DNA of 64,000 bases from Methanofollis fontis (GTDB lineage Archaea > Halobacteriota > Methanomicrobia > Methanomicrobiales > Methanofollaceae), in assembly GCF_004297185.1 (NCBI RefSeq), contig NZ_PGCL01000003.1, positions 1-64,000 on the forward strand, in the 5' to 3' direction. This document shows, piece by piece, positions 35,366-43,798 of the stretch (position 1 is the stretch's first letter; every line of letters starts with the position of its first letter). Below the pieces are notes generated by a model. That model worked only from the letters and a program-made list of their open reading frames with translations, was not told the DNA's origin and searched no databases. Made by a program: the position numbers and the translations under genes.

Positions 35366-36244
35366 TTAGGCACCGATCCAGGCATCTACCTGGTCCTGGT
35401 GCTCATTGATCCACTTCGAGGCGGCCTCATCCTCAGACATGCCGTTCTCGATATCGAGCATCACAGACTCCATGTCTGCCGCCGTCCAGTTGAAACGCTC
35501 AAGGATCGCATAGGCCTCGGGCTTGTCCTCCTGCAGACCTGCCCGGGCAAGCGTGGCGATATACTCCTCGCCGCCATAGACACCCTTCGGGTCGTCGAGA
35601 TATTTGAGGTCCCAGCGGGCAAACATCCAGTGCGGCGTCCACCCGGTCACCACGACCCACTCCTCATCATTGATCGATTTGCGGAGTTCGGAGGCCATGC
35701 CCGCACTGGAGCTGACGACAAGTTCATAGTCCAGGTCGTATTCTTCGATCGCCTTCTCGGTCATCGCCATGATGCCTGCACCAGGTTCGATGCCGATGAT
35801 CTTGCCGTCGAATTTCTCGGTCTCATTGTTGAGGTCGGCAATCGAGTCGATGGTCACATAGGACGGGACGACAAGACCGACCTTGGCTCCCTCGAGGTTC
35901 TTGCCCACGACCACGAACCGGTCGCCGTACTCCTCCAGGTAGGCCTTGTGAGTGGCCGGAAGCCATGACGATATCGTGCAGTCGAAGTCGGCCGCGGCAA
36001 GACCCTGGTAGAGCGGGGCGGCGTCAACGGCGATGATATCGACCGTATATCCGGCCTGCTCGAAGGTCTGCTTCAGGACGTTCGTGCTGGCGATCTCGGA
36101 GTCCCAGAGCACATAGCCGATGCTGATCTCCTTCTGTTCAGACGGGGCGGCGCCGCCGTCAGATCCGGTGCATCCTGCCGTGAAGATCACTCCTACGGCC
36201 AGAATGGCAATCAGAATCATTCCGGTAATTTTTGTATGATTCAT
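35366..36244 (-). CDS. Glycine betaine-type ABC transporter substrate-binding lipoprotein
   Basis: The 292-residue protein has a signal helix ending in the lipobox FTAGC (Cys25), so it is membrane-anchored outside the cell. The OpuAC/ProX fold is recognisable: ISIGYVLWDSEIASTNVLKQ, TISSWLPATHKAYLE, WVVVTGWTPHWMFARWDLKY. Tryptophans in these segments would form the aromatic cage for a quaternary amine. For a methanogen this means import of osmoprotectant betaine or choline. It is the last gene of a three-gene operon, ten bases after the permease gene. Confidence 0.92.
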   Translation of the reverse strand: MNHTKITGMILIAILAVGVIFTAGCTGSDGGAAPSEQKEISIGYVLWDSEIASTNVLKQTFEQAGYTVDIIAVDAAPLYQGLAAADFDCTISSWLPATHKAYLEEYGDRFVVVGKNLEGAKVGLVVPSYVTIDSIADLNNETEKFDGKIIGIEPGAGIMAMTEKAIEEYDLDYELVVSSSAGMASELRKSINDEEWVVVTGWTPHWMFARWDLKYLDDPKGVYGGEEYIATLARAGLQEDKPEAYAILERFNWTAADMESVMLDIENGMSEDEAASKWINEHQDQVDAWIGA

Positions 36245-36254
36245 ATCAATCTCC

Positions 36255-37103
36255 TTACTGTTTTTTTGTTCTCTGCTCTGCCGTCAGGCTCTGGGTCACC
36301 CGGTCCAGGATGATGGCGAGGATCACGATCGCAAGCCCGCCCTCAAACCCGACACCGATATCAAGGCGCTGGATCCCTTCGAGCACCTTGAAGCCCAGGC
36401 CCCGCGCCCCGATCATGGCGGCGATCACCACCATCGAGAGGGCCATCATGATACACTGGTTCACCCCGGCCATGATCGTGGGCATGGCAAGGGGGAGCTG
36501 TACCTTGATGAGCTTCTGCTGCTCTGTGGTCCCGAAGGCGTCGGCAAGTTCGATCAAATCCACCGGCACCTGCAGGATGCCCAGGGCCGTCAGACGGATC
36601 ACCGGGGGCATCGCAAACACCACCGTTGCAATCATGCCGGGCACATTCCCGAGGCCGAAGAAGATGACCGCCGGGATCAGGTAAACAAAGGCGGGCATCG
36701 TCTGCATGAAGTCCAGCATCGGCCTGACAATGGCATGCACCGTCTCAGAGCGGGCGGCCATGATACCGACCGGGATGCCGATGATCAGGGCCAGTGCCGT
36801 CGAGGCGATGACCAGTGCCAGGGTCTCCATGGCAAGCGACCAGAGCTGCAGGTCCCAGATGAGCAGGAGACCGAGAGCCGCACCGATGGCGAGTAGGGTA
36901 TTTCTCTTGCTGACAAACCACACTACAACAGCCGCCAGAACGATAAATACCGGGGCAGGGAGCAGGAGGAGGAGATCCCTCAATCCTTCGATGAGAAATT
37001 CCAGCACTTCACTGATCCCGTCCAGGAGAAAGCCCAGATTTATCTCGATCCACTCGACGAGAACTTCGACGGCATCGCCCAGCGGGATCTTGGGAAGGTT
37101 CAT
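36255..37103 (-). CDS. Glycine betaine-type ABC transporter permease
   Basis: The 282-residue permease of the ProW/OpuAB family has about six to seven membrane helices. The cytoplasmic loop that contacts the ATPase is visible: ELADAFGTTEQQKLIKVQLP, a version of the EAA motif, followed by AMPTIMAGVNQCIMMALSMV. Its start overlaps the ATPase stop by four bases, so translation is coupled. An extended N-terminus (about 40 residues) before the first helix is amphipathic. Confidence 0.92.
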   Translation of the reverse strand: MNLPKIPLGDAVEVLVEWIEINLGFLLDGISEVLEFLIEGLRDLLLLLPAPVFIVLAAVVVWFVSKRNTLLAIGAALGLLLIWDLQLWSLAMETLALVIASTALALIIGIPVGIMAARSETVHAIVRPMLDFMQTMPAFVYLIPAVIFFGLGNVPGMIATVVFAMPPVIRLTALGILQVPVDLIELADAFGTTEQQKLIKVQLPLAMPTIMAGVNQCIMMALSMVVIAAMIGARGLGFKVLEGIQRLDIGVGFEGGLAIVILAIILDRVTQSLTAEQRTKKQ

Positions 37104-38317
37104 GCCGACTCCTCCTCGTTGGTCTCGGTGATCGCAAGCGCCCCGAGCATGGATCCCCTCACGATGACGCCCTTCAGGCGCTGACGCTCGTCAACTACGG
37201 CCACCGGATACGCTGTCGTGGCCACAAGCCCGAGAAGGTCCCTGACCGGTGTGTCGGGAGTGGTGACCGGCGTGTCGGTAATCATAATTTCTTCAAGTGT
37301 TTTCTTGGATTTAACCGCAGAAACAGCATCTTCCACGGTGACCAGGCCCCTGAGGACCTTTCCCCTGCCCACAGCAAAGATTGATGAGATGCCGTGCTCT
37401 TCCATCAATCTCAGGGCAACGCGAGGTCCTGACTGGACCCAAACGACCGGTTCCGGAGGTTTCATGACGCCTTCGGCGGTGAGCACCTTTGTCATGTCGA
37501 CCCCGGATACGAAACTGGCAACGTACTCGTCTGCCGGAGCGGTCAGGATCTCCTCGGGAGTGCCGACCTGCACGATTCGGCCATCCTTCATCAGAGCAAT
37601 CCTGGTCCCGATCTTCAGCGCTTCGTCCAGGTCATGGGTAACAAACACAATCGTCTTTGTGAGTTCGTTCTGGAGGTCGAGGAGTTCGTCCTGCATCCCG
37701 TTTCTGATGATGGGATCCAGGGCTGAAAAGGCTTCGTCCATGAGAAGAATGTCGGGATCGCTGGCAAGCGCCCGGGCAAGTCCGACCCGCTGCTTCATGC
37801 CGCCGGAGAGTTCGTCGGGCATGCTCTCCTCATATCCCTCGAGTCCGACCATTTTGAGGGTGTTTTTCGCCTTTTCAAGCCGTTCAGTTTCGGGAACTCC
37901 CTGCACTTCGAGCCCGAAGGCGACGTTCTCGACCACGCTCCGGTGGGGGAGAAGAGCAAAGTTCTGGAAGACCATACCGAGTTTCTTCCGCCTCACCTCC
38001 CTCAACTGGTCCTCATCGAGGGAAGCAATATCGGTGCCGTCCAGGATGATCTCGCCGTCCGTCGGTTCGATCAGGCGGTTCAGGCACCGCAGCAGGGTGG
38101 ATTTTCCGGATCCCGAGAGACCCATGATCACAAAGGTCTCCCCATCCATGATCTCCAGTTCGATATCCTGGAGGCCGACGGTCTGGCCGGTCACCTCAAG
38201 GATTTCTCCCTTGGATTTGCCTTCTTTGAGGAGACGGAGCCCCTCCTTCGGCCGTTTACCAAAAATTTTATAAAGTGAATGTATGACAAGTTTCGGTTGT
38301 GATATATCCTGATCCAT
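37100..38317 (-). CDS. Glycine betaine-type ABC transporter ATPase with CBS domains
   Basis: The 405-residue protein has Walker A GLSGSGKST, Q-loop GMVFQNFALLPHRS, signature DELSGGMKQRVGLARALA and Walker B ILLMDEAFSALD. Residues about 285-395 form two CBS repeats (VLTAEGVMKPPEPV and EEIMITDTPVTTPDTPV). In OpuA of bacteria the CBS pair senses ionic strength or cyclic di-AMP and opens transport when the cell is osmotically stressed. Ribosome site GGAGG precedes the ATG by five bases. Confidence 0.93.
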   Translation of the reverse strand: MDQDISQPKLVIHSLYKIFGKRPKEGLRLLKEGKSKGEILEVTGQTVGLQDIELEIMDGETFVIMGLSGSGKSTLLRCLNRLIEPTDGEIILDGTDIASLDEDQLREVRRKKLGMVFQNFALLPHRSVVENVAFGLEVQGVPETERLEKAKNTLKMVGLEGYEESMPDELSGGMKQRVGLARALASDPDILLMDEAFSALDPIIRNGMQDELLDLQNELTKTIVFVTHDLDEALKIGTRIALMKDGRIVQVGTPEEILTAPADEYVASFVSGVDMTKVLTAEGVMKPPEPVVWVQSGPRVALRLMEEHGISSIFAVGRGKVLRGLVTVEDAVSAVKSKKTLEEIMITDTPVTTPDTPVRDLLGLVATTAYPVAVVDERQRLKGVIVRGSMLGALAITETNEEESA

Positions 38318-38353
38318 GAAAGCCTCCTCTCCGGGCTTATTGTGAGATCCCCA

Positions 38354-38371
38354 GGAAATGAAGTCATTTCC
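38354..38371 (-). promoter_or_regulatory. Perfect palindrome upstream of the betaine transporter operon
   Basis: GGAAATGA-AG-TCATTTCC is an 8+2+8 perfect inverted repeat, 37 bases before the ATPase start. A possible TATA (ATAACT) is directly upstream, so the palindrome would cover the transcription start, where a dimeric repressor would block transcription. It is probably an operator for osmotic or substrate control. Confidence 0.5.
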
Positions 38372-38435
38372 AGTTATTCGCTATTCTGCCGAAACCCCGC
38401 CGGAATCAGTGTAAGGTTTTTGATTGACCTCAGAA

Positions 38436-38451
38436 ACAAGATATTTCTTGT
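38436..38451 (-). promoter_or_regulatory. Second inverted repeat upstream of the betaine operon
   Basis: ACAAGA-TATT-TCTTGT has 6-base arms around a 4-base centre, about 65 bases upstream of the first palindrome. It may be a second regulator site or part of another promoter; the sequence differs from the first palindrome. Confidence 0.35.
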
Positions 38452-38632
38452 ATTCAGGCGGTAAGCAGGGACCACGCAAACTGTTCACCAGTAGTGTGCG
38501 GTCATCCCATAAATATATTATACACTTCATAGATGCGCTCATCGATCCCCCCACGAAAACATCCGCTACGAAAGTATAAAGCTTATCATACCACGGATTG
38601 AATACTACAGCGGTGGTTAATTGCAGGTTTCC

Positions 38633-39124
38633 ATGAAGATCGAGGTGAAGGATGCACCCGGCGAACTGGTGGCGGCACTGAAGCCGATTTCCGAGGTTGG
38701 CGGGAACATCATTGCGGTGATCCATGAGTGGGACCCGACGCTCCGTTCCAAGACCCGAATCGTCCAGGTCGTGCTGGACGTCCCGGGCGAGCGGGTGGAC
38801 GGTCTGGCAGACTCTCTGAAGTCCAGAGGGGTGTCGATCCTCAGGATCGGGGAGGAGCGCCTCCTGATGAAACGGAGCGTGATCATGATCGGACACCTGC
38901 TGCACACCGACATCTCTGATACCGTCGACCGGATCGACCAGACCGGATTTGCGGAGGTGGTGGAGATGCATATGACAATGCCGGGGATCACCCAGCGCTC
39001 CTCCGCCCGCCTCACCGTATCGGCCACGAACCGGGCACACATGGAGACCGCCATGGAGATCCTCCGCTCTGTCGCTCACCAGAAGGAACTGCTCCTTGTC
39101 GAACCGCTGGAGGAGGGCGTATGA
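38633..39124 (+). CDS. ACT-domain regulatory protein linked to homoserine dehydrogenase
   Basis: The 163-residue protein carries an N-terminal ACT domain (MKIEVKDAPGELVAALKPIS with VGGNIIAVIHE) and a second ACT-like half (about 85-155, SVIMIGHLLHTDISDTVDRI). ACT domains bind amino acids and control biosynthetic enzymes. It overlaps the homoserine dehydrogenase start by four bases (ATGA), so it likely provides threonine or methionine feedback on that enzyme, which lacks its own ACT domain. ATG 38633 is chosen with AGGT upstream. Confidence 0.82.
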   Translation: MKIEVKDAPGELVAALKPISEVGGNIIAVIHEWDPTLRSKTRIVQVVLDVPGERVDGLADSLKSRGVSILRIGEERLLMKRSVIMIGHLLHTDISDTVDRIDQTGFAEVVEMHMTMPGITQRSSARLTVSATNRAHMETAMEILRSVAHQKELLLVEPLEEGV

Positions 39125-40107
39125 GAGTCGCAATCCTGGGTCTGGGATCGGTGGGCCGCGGTGTGGCCTCGATGATCGCCGAAAAGAAGCTGGGGATCAC
39201 GGTGACCGGCATTGCCGATTCCCGGGGCGGCGTGCTCGACCCCGCCGGCATCGACATCCCGGCGGTGCTGGAGCAAAAAAGAGCGACCGGGTGTTGCGGC
39301 GATCCATCGGTCACCGCGGCAGATATCGTCGCCAGCAGTGACTACGATGTGCTCGTCGAGGTGACACCCACCAATATCCAGACCGGCGAACCTGCCCTCA
39401 CATCGATCAGGACGGCCCTCTCGATGGGCAGGCATGTGGTCACCTCAAACAAGGGACCGCTCGCCCTCCACTTCACCGAACTGATGGACCTGGCGGCAGA
39501 AAACGGGGTGGAACTCCGCTATGAGGCAACAGTCTGCGGCGCGATCCCGATCATCCAGAGCATCCAGCACGGCCTTGCCGGAAATACGGTCCATGCCATC
39601 TACGGGATCATGAACGGCACCTGCAATTATATCCTGACCAGAATGACCGACGAGGGCCTCACCTATGAGCAGGCGCTGGCCGAGGCGCGGGAACTCGGGT
39701 ACGCCGAGGCGGACCCGACCTTTGACGTAAAGGGGATCGATACCGCCCTCAAGTGCGTCATTCTCGCAAACACCATCTGGAAAAATGGCGTTCGTCTGGA
39801 GGACGTCGAATGCACCGGCATCGATCTGCTCACCGTCGAGGCCCTGAGTCTTGCAGATAGCCAGAACTGCACAATACGCCTGATCGGCGAGGTGGCGCCG
39901 GAAAAAGGGATCCTGCGGGTCTCCCCCAGGATCGTCCCGAAAAAACACCCGCTCGTCGTGAGAGACACCCTGAACGCCGTCACCGTGGTCACCGATATGG
40001 CGGGGGCGATCACGCAGGTGGGCAAGGGGGCGGGATCGATCGAGACGGCCAGCGCCATCATCGGCGATCTCCTCTTTATCAGAGACTGTCATGCCGGGAG
40101 TAATTGA
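39121..40107 (+). CDS. hom: Homoserine dehydrogenase
   Basis: The enzyme reduces aspartate semialdehyde to homoserine for threonine and methionine. The 328-residue protein has the nucleotide fold VAILGLGSVGRGVASMI, GRHVVTSNKGPLA with the catalytic Lys, YEATVCGAIPIIQ, and GIMNGTCNYILTRM followed by GYAEADPTFDVKGIDTALK, the substrate site. It ends after the catalytic domain with no C-terminal ACT domain; that function is encoded by the gene just upstream. Confidence 0.93.
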   Translation: MRVAILGLGSVGRGVASMIAEKKLGITVTGIADSRGGVLDPAGIDIPAVLEQKRATGCCGDPSVTAADIVASSDYDVLVEVTPTNIQTGEPALTSIRTALSMGRHVVTSNKGPLALHFTELMDLAAENGVELRYEATVCGAIPIIQSIQHGLAGNTVHAIYGIMNGTCNYILTRMTDEGLTYEQALAEARELGYAEADPTFDVKGIDTALKCVILANTIWKNGVRLEDVECTGIDLLTVEALSLADSQNCTIRLIGEVAPEKGILRVSPRIVPKKHPLVVRDTLNAVTVVTDMAGAITQVGKGAGSIETASAIIGDLLFIRDCHAGSN

Positions 40108-41212
40108 GCGCAGGCGGGAACTTCTCGCCGAGATGAGGAGGTGGACGCTTGAGAAGGGATCGTTCTCCATCCCTGATCTCGCCGAATCCTGCTCTCTGCC
40201 GAGGAGCACCGTCCAGGACTGGGTAAACAGGCTGCTCGAGGAGGGGTGCATCGTCCAGAAGGAGGAGCGCCGCGGCCGCCACCCCGCCACCTTCGTCTCG
40301 AAATCCGCCCTCCCGGTATCGGCCTGCCGGCGCATCTTCACCACGGTCGATGGGGACCGGGTGGAGTGCTACCACGAATGCCTGAGCAGCGGGTGCGCCG
40401 CCTACTGCGAGTATCATCATGGCCGCGCCGGCGGGGCGCTCATCCATGTCCAGCGTGACGGCACCCTGCTGCGCGAGTGCGGGGTGATCGGCGCACGGGA
40501 GATCGAGATCGGGCTCCCGCCTCGCCCGGCGGTGGGCGTGACCGCCATCAGGAGGGAGGGCGACGAGATTGTCCAGACGATCCGCTGTGTCGGCGGTCCG
40601 GCGCATTCGCTCACCGACCAGATGGGCGAGGCCGAGGGGGTGTGCTCGGTCGTCACCAGGCGGACCGACAGCATCATCGAGGGGGAGGTGCGCACGCGTG
40701 CCCTCTCCCATATCGGGATCGGCATCGACGACACCGATGCCCCGGAAGGCGGAGCGACCTTTGCGCTTGCGCTGGCCCTTCTCCAGTACCTGAGCACCGA
40801 ACCGGAGGTGATCCCGATCAGTCACCGGGTGGCGATGCTCAAGCCCGACCTGCCGGAGCGGACGGCCGGAAACTCGTGTAGTTATATCGAACTGGCGGCC
40901 GAACCCGGTTCAATCGATGCAATCTGGGAACGAGCGCAGCGTTTTCTCTCCTCTGAGGCGCTATCCTCCGAATGGGGGATCGCCCTCAGGGAGGGCTTCC
41001 ATATCCTGCCAGAGCTGACCGCATATGGGGTCCGGGCACGGACGGAGAGGATCGACATCTCGGAGGCGCATACCTGTGCCAGACGGGCCGGTATCCTCCT
41101 CTGCGGGGGCCGGGGTGTGATCGGGGCGCTTGCAGCCGTTGCACTGCGCGGGATCCCGACAACTACACTCCTGGACCCTTATGCCCGGATCGAGGGTTCA
41201 CGGGATCTCTGA
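40091..41212 (+). CDS. Winged-helix protein with a TiaS-like IGIDDTD domain
   Basis: The 373-residue protein has an N-terminal winged helix (about 8-65; IPDLAESCSLPRSTVQDWVN), a middle Cys/His-rich part (CYHECLSSGCAAYCEYHH, near 98-115) that may bind metal, and from residue 210 a domain opening IGIGIDDTDAPEGGATFALA, like the N-terminus of TiaS, the enzyme that adds agmatine to tRNA-Ile. Methanogenesis marker protein 11 has a similar domain and is the best alternative. It overlaps the homoserine dehydrogenase gene by 17 bases. The function is unknown; DNA binding is inferred from the winged helix only. Confidence 0.6.
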   Translation: MPGVIERRRELLAEMRRWTLEKGSFSIPDLAESCSLPRSTVQDWVNRLLEEGCIVQKEERRGRHPATFVSKSALPVSACRRIFTTVDGDRVECYHECLSSGCAAYCEYHHGRAGGALIHVQRDGTLLRECGVIGAREIEIGLPPRPAVGVTAIRREGDEIVQTIRCVGGPAHSLTDQMGEAEGVCSVVTRRTDSIIEGEVRTRALSHIGIGIDDTDAPEGGATFALALALLQYLSTEPEVIPISHRVAMLKPDLPERTAGNSCSYIELAAEPGSIDAIWERAQRFLSSEALSSEWGIALREGFHILPELTAYGVRARTERIDISEAHTCARRAGILLCGGRGVIGALAAVALRGIPTTTLLDPYARIEGSRDL

Positions 41213-42022
41213 TCCCGCGGGAGAATGCTCAAAGGGGGGCGGGCGGGGTGCCGGTATGTCCTGACGCCCGAACTCTATCCTGGCACGGCGGACGATATCA
41301 GACCTGAACTCGAATTCATAGCGGAGGTCGCTGACATATGCCTTCGCCCTCAGCCGCACATACCAGGGGGACACCTGCACGAGCAGGGTATAGGGGCAGT
41401 CGTCTGAGATGAACACATATGGCGAGGTCACCACGGCATCCCTCAGGATCAGCACCGCCTTCTCGGCATCGGCCCCTGGATCGATATAGAGGTCGGTGAC
41501 CACCATCATGGCGGTGTTGCCGGCATTTGCACTCGATGTGGCCTCAGATACGATCCGATAATTTGGGAGGGTGACCTGGTTGTCGTCAGGGGTGGTCACC
41601 CTGACCGATCTCAGCCCGATGTCCGTCACCTCGCCATATTGCCCGCTAACTGAAATTTTGTCGCCGATCTGGAATGGCTTTTCAAAGGTGATGATCAGCC
41701 CGCCAACAATGTCGGCGAAGAGGTCCTTCACCCCGAAACCGAGGACCGCACCGAAAAGACCGGCAAATGCCACCAGTTCCGAGAGGGTGGGTTCGATCAC
41801 CGCCACGACGACGAGATATGCGGCGACCGAATACACGATCACCTTGATGAGCGGGATGAGGGTCGCCACCAGCAACCGACGCTGACCCATCCGTTCAGCG
41901 AACAGCCCGAAGAGGTAGACCGTGATTTTTACGATGGCATAGGCGGCGACGACGATGATGAGGATATAGAGGATCGTTCCCGGGTCGATCTCTTTGAAGG
42001 GAAGGGAGATCTGGTCTGCCAT
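41198..42022 (-). CDS. Mechanosensitive channel of the MscS family
   Basis: The 274-residue protein has three N-terminal membrane helices, the third being the glycine/alanine-rich pore helix (LVAFAGLFGAVLGFGVKDLF). The beta domain follows with IGDKISVSGQYGEVTDIGLR and VTTPDDNQVTLPNYRI, then an alpha-beta vestibule domain. It releases solutes under hypo-osmotic shock, complementing the betaine importer nearby. It starts next to the stop of an ATPase-like gene and overlaps the convergent HTH gene by 15 bases. Confidence 0.92.
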   Translation of the reverse strand: MADQISLPFKEIDPGTILYILIIVVAAYAIVKITVYLFGLFAERMGQRRLLVATLIPLIKVIVYSVAAYLVVVAVIEPTLSELVAFAGLFGAVLGFGVKDLFADIVGGLIITFEKPFQIGDKISVSGQYGEVTDIGLRSVRVTTPDDNQVTLPNYRIVSEATSSANAGNTAMMVVTDLYIDPGADAEKAVLILRDAVVTSPYVFISDDCPYTLLVQVSPWYVRLRAKAYVSDLRYEFEFRSDIVRRARIEFGRQDIPAPRPPPFEHSPAGSEIP

Positions 42023-43033
42023 CTACCACACCATCCGTATACGACGCAGGTAGGCCGTGGCGGCCTGGAGGGCCTGCGGTGAGATCTGATATTCTTCGCC
42101 CCGGAGTTCGATCAGACCGAGCGTCTCCAGCCTGTAGAGTGAAGCGCTCTCCTGGATCCCTTCTCCGCAGATCGTCTGCAGATCGGTGGCACGCACCCCA
42201 TCTCTGGAGATGATCTGGGCCAGGATGAATGCATCGGCGAGATCGAGATCGAGGTCGAACTCCGGCAGTTTCAAGTCGCTGATCCTGATTTCACCGTCCT
42301 TTATGGCATCATCCAGAATCCGTGCGGCCACCCCGGTATTGCCGCCCGATACATCTGCAAGGCGGTCGAAGATCCGGTCCTCGAGTGCGCCTGCCCCTTC
42401 AGCAGCGGTGTTCTTCCCCTGCACCCCGCCGGTGTCGATATCTGGCCACGGGATCTCGTAGTCCTTATCGATGAACGGGATGTGAATCGTTCTCCGTGCG
42501 CTCGAGCGCACCATAGCGGCGTCGTCCACGAAACCAATCTCCCGCCCGTCTCCAGATTGAAAATATGCCTTTATCGCCGGCCCGTCGAGGGGGGAGAGGG
42601 GCACCTGCACCGGAAAATAGCGACCGATCCCGTACACCTCCTCCAGGTAGCGCCAGGCATGGATGTTCCATGCCGTGATCACGAGTTCTTCGGAAGCGGC
42701 GACATGGGAGAGAAACTCTTCAAGGAAGGTGAACCCGCCAATACGTCGCACAAAAAGGTTCTCGCAACCGCTGATCAGTGAGATGCCATGGATCCGCCGG
42801 ATGTCTGAGAGAACACTGTCCCCATGAACGAGAGTGAGGAGGGGATAATGGGTGATCCGTGCAGGATAGCGGTTGAGGAGCATGTCGATCAGGGGGGCGA
42901 TGCCGGCATGGGGTTCGGCACAGATGGCGACATGCGCCGGGGAAGGCGTGCCGGCGGCATTGATCGCCTCATCAAGGGTCTTCACCTCGTCGGCGAACAG
43001 GGAGGCGTGCACACCGCCGTCTGCGTCGTTCAT
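42023..43033 (-). CDS. ATPase-like protein with C-terminal winged helix, paired with MscS
   Basis: I do not recognise the 336-residue protein with certainty. The N-terminal part resembles a P-loop ATPase in layout (AICAEPHAGIAPLIDMLLNR in the place of Walker A, ELVITAWNIHAWRYLEEVYG later), but the GxxxxGK[ST] lysine is absent, so nucleotide binding is doubtful. Residues 260-330 look like a winged helix (RDGVRATDLQTICGEGIQES, then YRLETLGLIELRG). Its stop lies directly before the MscS start. It is probably a degenerate AAA protein that regulates or accompanies the channel. Confidence 0.5.
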   Translation of the reverse strand: MNDADGGVHASLFADEVKTLDEAINAAGTPSPAHVAICAEPHAGIAPLIDMLLNRYPARITHYPLLTLVHGDSVLSDIRRIHGISLISGCENLFVRRIGGFTFLEEFLSHVAASEELVITAWNIHAWRYLEEVYGIGRYFPVQVPLSPLDGPAIKAYFQSGDGREIGFVDDAAMVRSSARRTIHIPFIDKDYEIPWPDIDTGGVQGKNTAAEGAGALEDRIFDRLADVSGGNTGVAARILDDAIKDGEIRISDLKLPEFDLDLDLADAFILAQIISRDGVRATDLQTICGEGIQESASLYRLETLGLIELRGEEYQISPQALQAATAYLRRIRMVW

Positions 43034-43034
43034 C

Positions 43035-43172
43035 TCATGGTGTTTCTGGCATAACGGCAGATGAAGGTTGCGGGGGGCGTCCGGGTATCAGGACCGCGGT
43101 GCAGAGGAGAATCATGCCGATAATGGCCGGAAATATCAGGTTGACCCTGAAGAGCTCGCCGTAGTAGAAGAT
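43035..43172 (-). CDS. Possible 45-codon membrane peptide without a standard start codon
   Basis: Between the ferric-reductase-like gene and the ATPase-like gene a frame reads IFYYGELFRVNLIFPAIIGM then ILLCTAVLIPGR and ends PETP. The hydrophobic stretch is typical of a membrane helix. A strong ribosome site (GGAGGAGGTGA) lies about ten bases before an ATC at 43172, and no ATG, GTG or TTG is available upstream. It could use a rare ATC start, or be a frameshifted remnant. Confidence 0.3.
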   Translation of the reverse strand: MFYYGELFRVNLIFPAIIGMILLCTAVLIPGRPPQPSSAVMPETP

Positions 43173-43182
43173 CGATTCCCCT

Positions 43183-43767
43183 TCACCTCCTCCACCGCCG
43201 GTAGCGTTTCAGCACAAAGGCGGCAAAAACCCCGAGGGCGGCGCCATTCAGGATAATGCCCACCACCGGGTCTGCAAGGTCGGTGCCGATGAGGTTGGCG
43301 TGGACGATGGCGAAGAGCAGTGCCAGATAGACGAGCATGTGCAGAAAACGCCATGCCCCCCCGAGACGGCGCCTGAAGATGGCGGCACCGGCGGCGATGA
43401 TCAGCATGTAGAGGGCAGGGCGTCCGGCAAGGGCCCAGAACGCCCCCCATGAGGCAAACGACGGGATGAACACCGACGGGCTGGCGGCCAGCACCGCCAC
43501 GGAGAGGGGGTGGAGAATGGCGGCAGAGAGACCGAAGGCGACAAAGAAATGGTGCATCCGGATGAAGGGGCGACCGAAGACGGCCCTGATCTCGCCGAGA
43601 AACGGCGTCATCATGGCGGCCACGGCAAGTGCGCAAAAGGCGTTGAGGGCGAAGAGACGGACGAGGAGTGCCAGCGGGGTGGGCGCCCCCCGCAGAACGG
43701 CCTGGAGGCTGACGATGCCGAAAAGGGCGGCAATCACCACTGCCAGCAGAACCCCCCGCCGCTCCAT
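43183..43767 (-). CDS. Ferric reductase-like transmembrane protein
   Basis: The 194-residue protein has about six membrane helices with histidines spaced for heme: FIRMHHFFVAFGL, ILHPLSVAVL, RFLHMLVYLALLFAIVHANL. This is the core of the ferric-reductase/YedZ-like family, which carries electrons across the membrane through b-type hemes. No flavin or NAD domain and no molybdoenzyme partner is adjacent. The frame is open further upstream, but ATG 43767 fits the first helix. Confidence 0.78.
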   Translation of the reverse strand: MERRGVLLAVVIAALFGIVSLQAVLRGAPTPLALLVRLFALNAFCALAVAAMMTPFLGEIRAVFGRPFIRMHHFFVAFGLSAAILHPLSVAVLAASPSVFIPSFASWGAFWALAGRPALYMLIIAAGAAIFRRRLGGAWRFLHMLVYLALLFAIVHANLIGTDLADPVVGIILNGAALGVFAAFVLKRYRRWRR

Positions 43768-43798
43768 AGGATCACCCGCAGACGGGCGGCAGCCTACA

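Larger units (their letters stand above)
38318..38632. other. AT-rich intergenic control region between the betaine operon and the ACT gene
   Basis: About 315 bases without a gene, clearly more AT-rich than the surroundings. It contains two palindromes (listed separately), an AT-rich run CATAAATATATTATACAC near 38512-38529, and AGTATAAAGC at 38571-38580 ahead of the plus-strand ACT gene. No RNA gene or ORF is convincing. Confidence 0.5.
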
